A program made the translations under genes and the position numbers. The notes under the pieces were generated by a model that worked only from the letters and a program-made list of their open reading frames with translations, was not told where the DNA came from and did no database searches. From contig CAMPET010000267.1 of the NCBI GenBank assembly GCA_946803715.1, positions 24,961 to 35,334 on the forward strand: a stretch of DNA of 10,374 nucleotides. The letters run 5' to 3'. The DNA comes from Beroe ovata. Its lineage: Eukaryota > Ctenophora > Nuda > Beroida > Beroidae. Positions 7,577 to 10,374 of this stretch are shown in pieces. The first letter of the stretch is position 1. Each line of letters begins with the position of its first letter.

Positions 7577-8003
7577 AGTTTATTGACTGGTCCTTGACCC
7601 AAGCTCTTTTTTCCGTGTAATTTTTGACGGTCTTCCAATATGTCATTTTCAAGATTCAATGTTTAACCCCCTCCCCTTTATCTACGGCTCTCGAACGGTT
7701 TAAGTTAACTCACTGATACACGTCACAATAGGAAAACCTTGAACATGGCCTCTTCCGAATTGCACACCCCTACGGTCAACAACGAGTGTAGAATAATTTT
7801 TTCCGTCTAAACCTTTTTTTCTTTTTCTATTGTCCTTTTTCGGGATCTGCTCTTAAGCAATCATGACAGTTACCTATACACCTAGTTTTTAGCTTCTTGG
7901 AAGGAGTTGTTAACGGGTGTTTGTTAAGGTTTGTTGTTAAGGGTTGTTATAAACGTTGTCAACGGTTATGTTATGGCACGTGTTTAATGATCGTAAGAAC
8001 TTG
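7577..8003. other. No gene seen; GTT-rich patch at 7906-7970
   Basis: There is no protein-like frame. Near 7800-7840 there is a T-rich stretch. From 7906 to 7970 the plus strand is rich in near-repeats such as GTTGTTAACGG, GTTTGTTAAGG, TTGTTGTTAAGGG and TTGTCAACGG, a strongly G/T-skewed local repeat without a fixed period. Confidence 0.5.
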
Positions 8004-8013
8004 TCACGTGACA
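8002..8013. promoter_or_regulatory. 12-bp palindrome TGTCACGTGACA (CLEAR/E-box-like)
   Basis: A perfect 12-bp palindrome whose inner ten bases, GTCACGTGAC, match the E-box variant known in vertebrates as the CLEAR motif of MiT/TFE factors; USF-type factors bind similar sites. A further CACGTG lies at 7977-7982. It overlaps the stop codon of the minus-strand candidate exon. Actual regulatory use here is inferred. Confidence 0.35.
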
Positions 8014-8300
8014 CGTTTATTACACAAAATTTCTCCAGTTTTTAGATCGTGCAAATTGTGAGTGACATCATGTGGAATCTCGCCCTCCGTTGGGAATTGC
8101 CATTCATTCCAATCATAATGAGATGACGTGTCGAATTCCAATATATGGAGCAGCTTGCCGGGCCAATGTTTGATGTGGAATGTTGATGATATAATATCGA
8201 GTATTCGTTTTGCGATGTAAAACCCATAGATTACAGCTCCAGATAACAAATCAAGTGTATTTTGCAGTGTAGAATAGTCTACATCTACCCGGTATAGATT
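8004..8300 (-). CDS. Candidate terminal exon, unknown protein
   Basis: The minus strand is open for 98 codons from just after a TAG (8303-8301) to a TGA at 8006-8004. No ATG is in frame, so it would have to be a last exon using an acceptor such as GCGGTAG or GGGTAG near 8303-8285. The peptide looks protein-like: a hydrophobic segment with LLSGAVIYGFYIAKRILDII, then an aromatic and acidic region with HYDWNEWQFP, ending near LKTGEIL. I recognise no family. An ATTAAA hexamer lies about 16 bases past the stop (7988-7983). It cannot coexist with the plus-strand candidate at 8455 as part of a large overlapping gene without antisense arrangement. Composition alone is weak evidence. Confidence 0.2.
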   Translation of the reverse strand, partial: NLYRVDVDYSTLQNTLDLLSGAVIYGFYIAKRILDIISSTFHIKHWPGKLLHILEFDTSSHYDWNEWQFPTEGEIPHDVTHNLHDLKTGEILCNKRVT

Positions 8301-8317
8301 CTACCGCAGATAGACTA
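8275..8317. repeat. Imperfect dyad TAGTCTA...TAGACTA
   Basis: TAGTCTA (8275-8281) and TAGACTA (8311-8317) are exact reverse complements with partly pairing sequence between them. GTAGA-ATAG-TCTAC at its left shoulder is a second small hairpin. It overlaps the left boundary of the minus-strand candidate exon. Confidence 0.45.
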
Positions 8318-8454
8318 GATTTTTATAATTTAGCGAAGCGCGTACTCATCTCGTTGATCGTTCCCAGCCTTTTCCAAGAAGTGAGATGGTAGCTCACTGC
8401 TGCTCTTAATTTACACAAACTGCAGTACTATCTACCCCCTCTCCTCCCCTTTAG

Positions 8455-8663
8455 TAGCATGTGCCAGTGTGTTGCCTCCTTCACCTAGCACAACGTGCTC
8501 CTTCATAAAAGTTCCTGAATTTATTCATGTCTGGCAAGGAAACCAGCGTATGTGTGTGTGTAAAGTAGGTACCATTATAGTAGTAGAGATGCTAGCTTGC
8601 CCTCTTGAAGCTGGTTTTGGTGGTTTAACTTATCATCTTTCTCACGGAATTGTGTATGTCTAG
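8455..8663 (+). CDS. Candidate exon after a strong acceptor-like tract
   Basis: The sequence 8432-8454 is a long pyrimidine run (CCCCCTCTCCTCCCCTTTAG), a textbook-looking 3' splice site. After it one frame stays open to a TAG at 8661-8663 and encodes about 69 residues including SFIKVPEFIHVWQGNQR and a Gly-rich FGGLTYHLSHG. A possible donor, GTATGT, occurs at about 8548, which would shorten the exon. A GTGAGA donor near 8380 upstream would give a 75-nt intron, but I found no ATG-bearing first exon. No protein family is recognised. Confidence 0.17.
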
Positions 8664-8907
8664 GTATTGTGTTTGTCTAGGTATTTCATAGATCATTAAC
8701 AAACGGTTTTTGGACTCTTGGTTTGGTTTATCTTCTTATCACCGTGGCATTTACTTATTTATCAGGAGGGTAAACTAATTGTAGGATTGTTTTCTTAACC
8801 CCATATCACGTGATACCAGGCTGTAGCATAGTTTTGGTGTACACTTCAGAATCTACAGTAGCTTGCCGATTGGTGATACACTCCTCATACGTGGTATGTT
8901 GTAGGGA

Positions 8908-9120
8908 ATGGAGCATATTTTACATGGAATAGCTATCCACTATTATGAATATCAGAGAGCAGTTGAACTTAAGAGGGAACGATTGGGGATTGAGTTCCTA
9001 TCGATTACAGTGTACAAACATCCTCATAATATTGTAGCATTAGGAGTAGGATTGGGCGAGACGGGCGTGTACTCATGTGAGCGAGTATTATACAGAGTTC
9101 TATTAGATCGTGTTCTATAA
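8908..9120 (+). CDS. Degenerate TPR-like frame in copy A (relic or exon)
   Basis: A 70-codon frame from ATG to TAA, with an in-frame TAG two codons upstream. Residues 14-25 read YEYQRAVELKRERLG-like, matching the second helix of a kinesin-light-chain-type TPR and its LG turn. Residues 44-64 read ALGVGLGETGVYSCERVLYR, fitting the TPR pattern LGxxxxxxGxYxxAxxxYxxAL with most key positions, though one usual Ala is Arg or Val. The linker between them is longer or rearranged compared with the usual EEHPDTA link. TPR helices of this kind form protein-binding superhelices. Real TPR proteins have many repeats; here about one and a half remain. I infer a relic or exon of a larger TPR gene. The match is from memory of the family, not a search. 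Confidence 0.33.
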   Translation: MEHILHGIAIHYYEYQRAVELKRERLGIEFLSITVYKHPHNIVALGVGLGETGVYSCERVLYRVLLDRVL

Positions 9121-9194
9121 GTTTGTGTACTTAGTTCTATGAGTTTGCAGTCTCGTATACTCTTTCCGTAGCACTTCAGTTGTTTGTTAGGGGG

Positions 9195-9248
9195 TTCCTA
9201 TAGTAGGAAGTATAGTTACTAGTTAGTGGGGGGTTCCTATAGTAGGAA
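9195..9248. repeat. Duplicated TTCCTA-TAG-TAGGAA hairpin in copy A
   Basis: A 15-nt palindrome with 6-bp arms occurs at 9195-9209 and again at 9234-9248, period 39, each followed by AGTATAGTTA. Copy B has only one such hairpin, but with longer arms. Confidence 0.9.
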
Positions 9249-9596
9249 GTATAGTTAGTGGTCCGATTCAGTGAATGCGTTTGAGATATCAGGCGACTCT
9301 TCACGAGTTGAGGAAGAGAGAAAGAGGGAGGGAGTGAGTTCCGAAATCACAGACTGGTATTACGATTGTGAGGTGAGCACTATGATTGTCCCTGAGTTCC
9401 ATTACAATTGAACACCACTGCTCACATGGAATATGATGTCCTGGTGAAACCTCAATGTGTGTAGTTCATACTCACGTGTTCAATGTTCATGGGATATGTA
9501 TATATTCGGAGTGCAGTACAGCTGTTCCTCTATAGTGTGCCACTACTAGTATTGGGAGGAGAACGTGACTATGTGAGAAAGTCAACTCATTGCCAA

Positions 9597-9623
9597 GTGT
9601 GTGTGTGTGTGTGTGTGTGGGTN
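9597..9623. repeat. (GT)n tract and ambiguous base at the A/B junction
   Basis: About 11 GT units followed by GGGT and an n at 9623, immediately before copy B starts. The unresolved base falls exactly at the junction of the two copies, so the junction should be treated with caution. Confidence 0.95.
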
Positions 9624-9680
9624 CTACAGTAGCTTGCCGATTGGTGATACACTCCTATAATACGTGGTATGTTGTAGGGA

Positions 9681-9815
9681 ATGGAGCATATTTTACATGG
9701 AATGGCTATCCACTATGAATATCAGAGAGCAGTTGAACTTAAGAGAGAACGATTGGGAATTGAGTTCCTATCGATTACAGTGTACAAACATCCTCATAAT
9801 ATTGTAGCATTTTAG
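9681..9815 (+). pseudogene. Broken TPR-like frame in copy B
   Basis: This is the counterpart of the copy A frame. It shares the ATG and first half, including the AVELKRERLG segment, with a three-base in-frame deletion (one Tyr fewer). A two-base TT insertion at about 9810 then produces TAG, ending it after 44 codons. Beyond it, the old frame also meets TAA at the position where A has a TCA-TGT pair. Copy B is therefore not able to encode the second TPR helix pair. Within the shared first half, the differences AGG/AGA and GGG/GGA are silent and ATA/ATG is not. Confidence 0.5.
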
Positions 9816-9869
9816 GAGTAGGATTGGGCGAGACGGGTGTTTACTTATAAGAGCGAGTATTATACAGAG

Positions 9870-9936
9870 TTCTATAAGATCTTGTTCTATAAGTTTGTGT
9901 TCTATAAGTTTTGTTCTATAAGTTTTGTTCTATAAG
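9870..9936. repeat. TTCTATAAG minisatellite, expanded in copy B
   Basis: TTCTATAAG occurs at 9870, 9885, 9900, 9914 and 9928, with spacing 15, 15, 14 and 14. Copy A has only one exact match plus two variants (TTCTATTAG, TTCTATGAG). This marks a recent local expansion after the 771-bp duplication. Confidence 0.93.
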
Positions 9937-9993
9937 TTTGCAGTCTAGTATACTCTTTCCGTAGCATTTCAGTTGTTTGGTAGGGGGGGTTCC

Positions 9994-10014
9994 TACTTCC
10001 TATAGTAGGAAGTA
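9994..10014. repeat. 9-bp-arm hairpin TACTTCCTA-TAG-TAGGAAGTA
   Basis: Perfect 9-bp arms with a three-base loop. It is the copy B version of the 6-bp-arm hairpins in copy A, lengthened by an extra TACTTCC segment on its left. Confidence 0.92.
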
Positions 10015-10135
10015 TAGTTAGTGGTCCGATTCAGTGAATGCGTTTGAGATATCAGGCGACTATTCACGAGCTGAGGGAGAGAGAAAGAGGGAGGGAGTAA
10101 GTTCCGAAATCATAGACTGGTATTACGATTGTGAG

Positions 10136-10179
10136 GTGAGCACTATGATGTCCCTAAACAATTGAACACCAGTGCTCAC
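10136..10179. repeat. GTGAGCACT/AGTGCTCAC dyad
   Basis: 9-bp exact arms (10136-10144 and 10171-10179) around 26 bases. In copy A the matching dyad has only seven paired bases because of one substitution, and a longer spacer. Confidence 0.75.
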
Positions 10180-10355
10180 ATGGAATATGATGTCCTGGTG
10201 AAACCTCCATGTGTATAGTTCATACCTACGTGTTCAATGTTCATGGGATATATATTGGGAGTGCAGTACAGCTGTTCCTCTATAGTGTGCCACTACTACT
10301 ACTTATACTTGGAGGAGGAGAACGTGACTATGTGAGAAAGTCAACTCATTGCCAA

Positions 10356-10374
10356 GTGTGTGTGTGTGTGTGTG
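10356..10374. repeat. (GT)n tract at the right edge
   Basis: The terminal GT run of copy B, cut by the window edge. It corresponds to the tract at 9597-9619 in copy A and follows the same GCCAA sequence. Confidence 0.96.

Larger units (their letters stand above)
8853..9623. repeat. Tandem duplication, copy A (771 bp)
   Basis: Copy A starts at CTACAGTAGCTTGCC and ends in its own TG tract. The next copy begins 771 bases later with the same start. The copies align along the full unit with scattered substitutions and small indels. Ordered landmarks in each are: the TPR-like frame, TTCTATAAG repeats, a TTCCTA-TAG-TAGGAA hairpin, a purine-rich GAGAGAAAGAGGGAGGGAG block, a GTGAGCA/TGCTCAC dyad and the terminal TG run. 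Copy A holds an extra 39-base duplication of the hairpin segment. Confidence 0.97.
9624..10374. repeat. Tandem duplication, copy B (at least 751 bp)
   Basis: This is the second copy of the unit, reaching the window's right edge inside its TG tract. Compared with A it lacks the 39-base hairpin duplication and an 11-base stretch near 10150, has extra TTCTATAAG repeats, and carries frame-breaking changes in the TPR-like frame. Further copies may lie beyond the edge. Confidence 0.96.

Noticed and set aside
1-10374. Reverse transcriptase, transposase, tRNA or rRNA genes
   Set aside because: No YxDD-type or DDE-type context, no long frame, and no tRNA T-loop (GGTTCGAATCC-like) with matching acceptor stem were seen on either strand.

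Overview
This window looks like non-coding or nearly non-coding nuclear DNA from a eukaryote, most likely an animal. The reasons are: no long open frame in 10.4 kb (the longest is about 119 codons and has no ATG), at least eight dinucleotide-rich TG/CA tracts, single ambiguous bases (n) sitting in or beside three of them, several foldback sequences, and splice-like signals beside the few protein-like short frames. There are no bacterial operons, ribosome binding sites or terminators. The only family-level protein clue is a short degenerate TPR frame of the kinesin-light-chain type at 8908-9120. Large expansions of such TPR genes are known in sponges and other early-branching animals, so a sponge-like source is a weak guess, not a result.

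Layout. 1-1000: a TG tract at the left edge, one small ATG frame followed by AATAAA, then an ACACACTTA minisatellite and a 12-bp minisatellite. 1030-2400: no supported feature. 2408-2726 (minus): a candidate two-exon mini-gene with a 67-nt intron. 2731-3480: a TG tract and a compound CA tract with small palindromes between. 3500-4690: one long ATG-less frame, otherwise nothing. 4700-4886: a foldback region with two adjacent strong hairpins, reminiscent of a MITE. 5119-5680: a diverged duplication followed by two CA tracts. 5890-6230: degenerate short repeats. 6700-7580: hairpins and CACGTG sites, plus a frame that begins like a Ras/Rab GTPase but has no P-loop lysine. 8004-8300 (minus) and 8455-8663 (plus): two mutually exclusive candidate exons. 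8853-10374: two tandem copies of a roughly 770-bp unit, each ending in a TG tract, with the TPR-like frame intact in copy A and broken in copy B.

The strongest observations are the 771-bp tandem duplication with its decaying TPR-like frame, the excess of CACGTG palindromes (14 in the window, 12 of them between 5095 and 9478, four in the TCACGTGA form and one a 12-bp perfect palindrome), and the double hairpin near 4.75-4.86 kb. I see no complete gene, no recognisable transposase or reverse transcriptase, no CRISPR array and no tRNA or rRNA. All CDS calls here are candidate exons or relics with low confidence, and nothing supports a claim that they work together.
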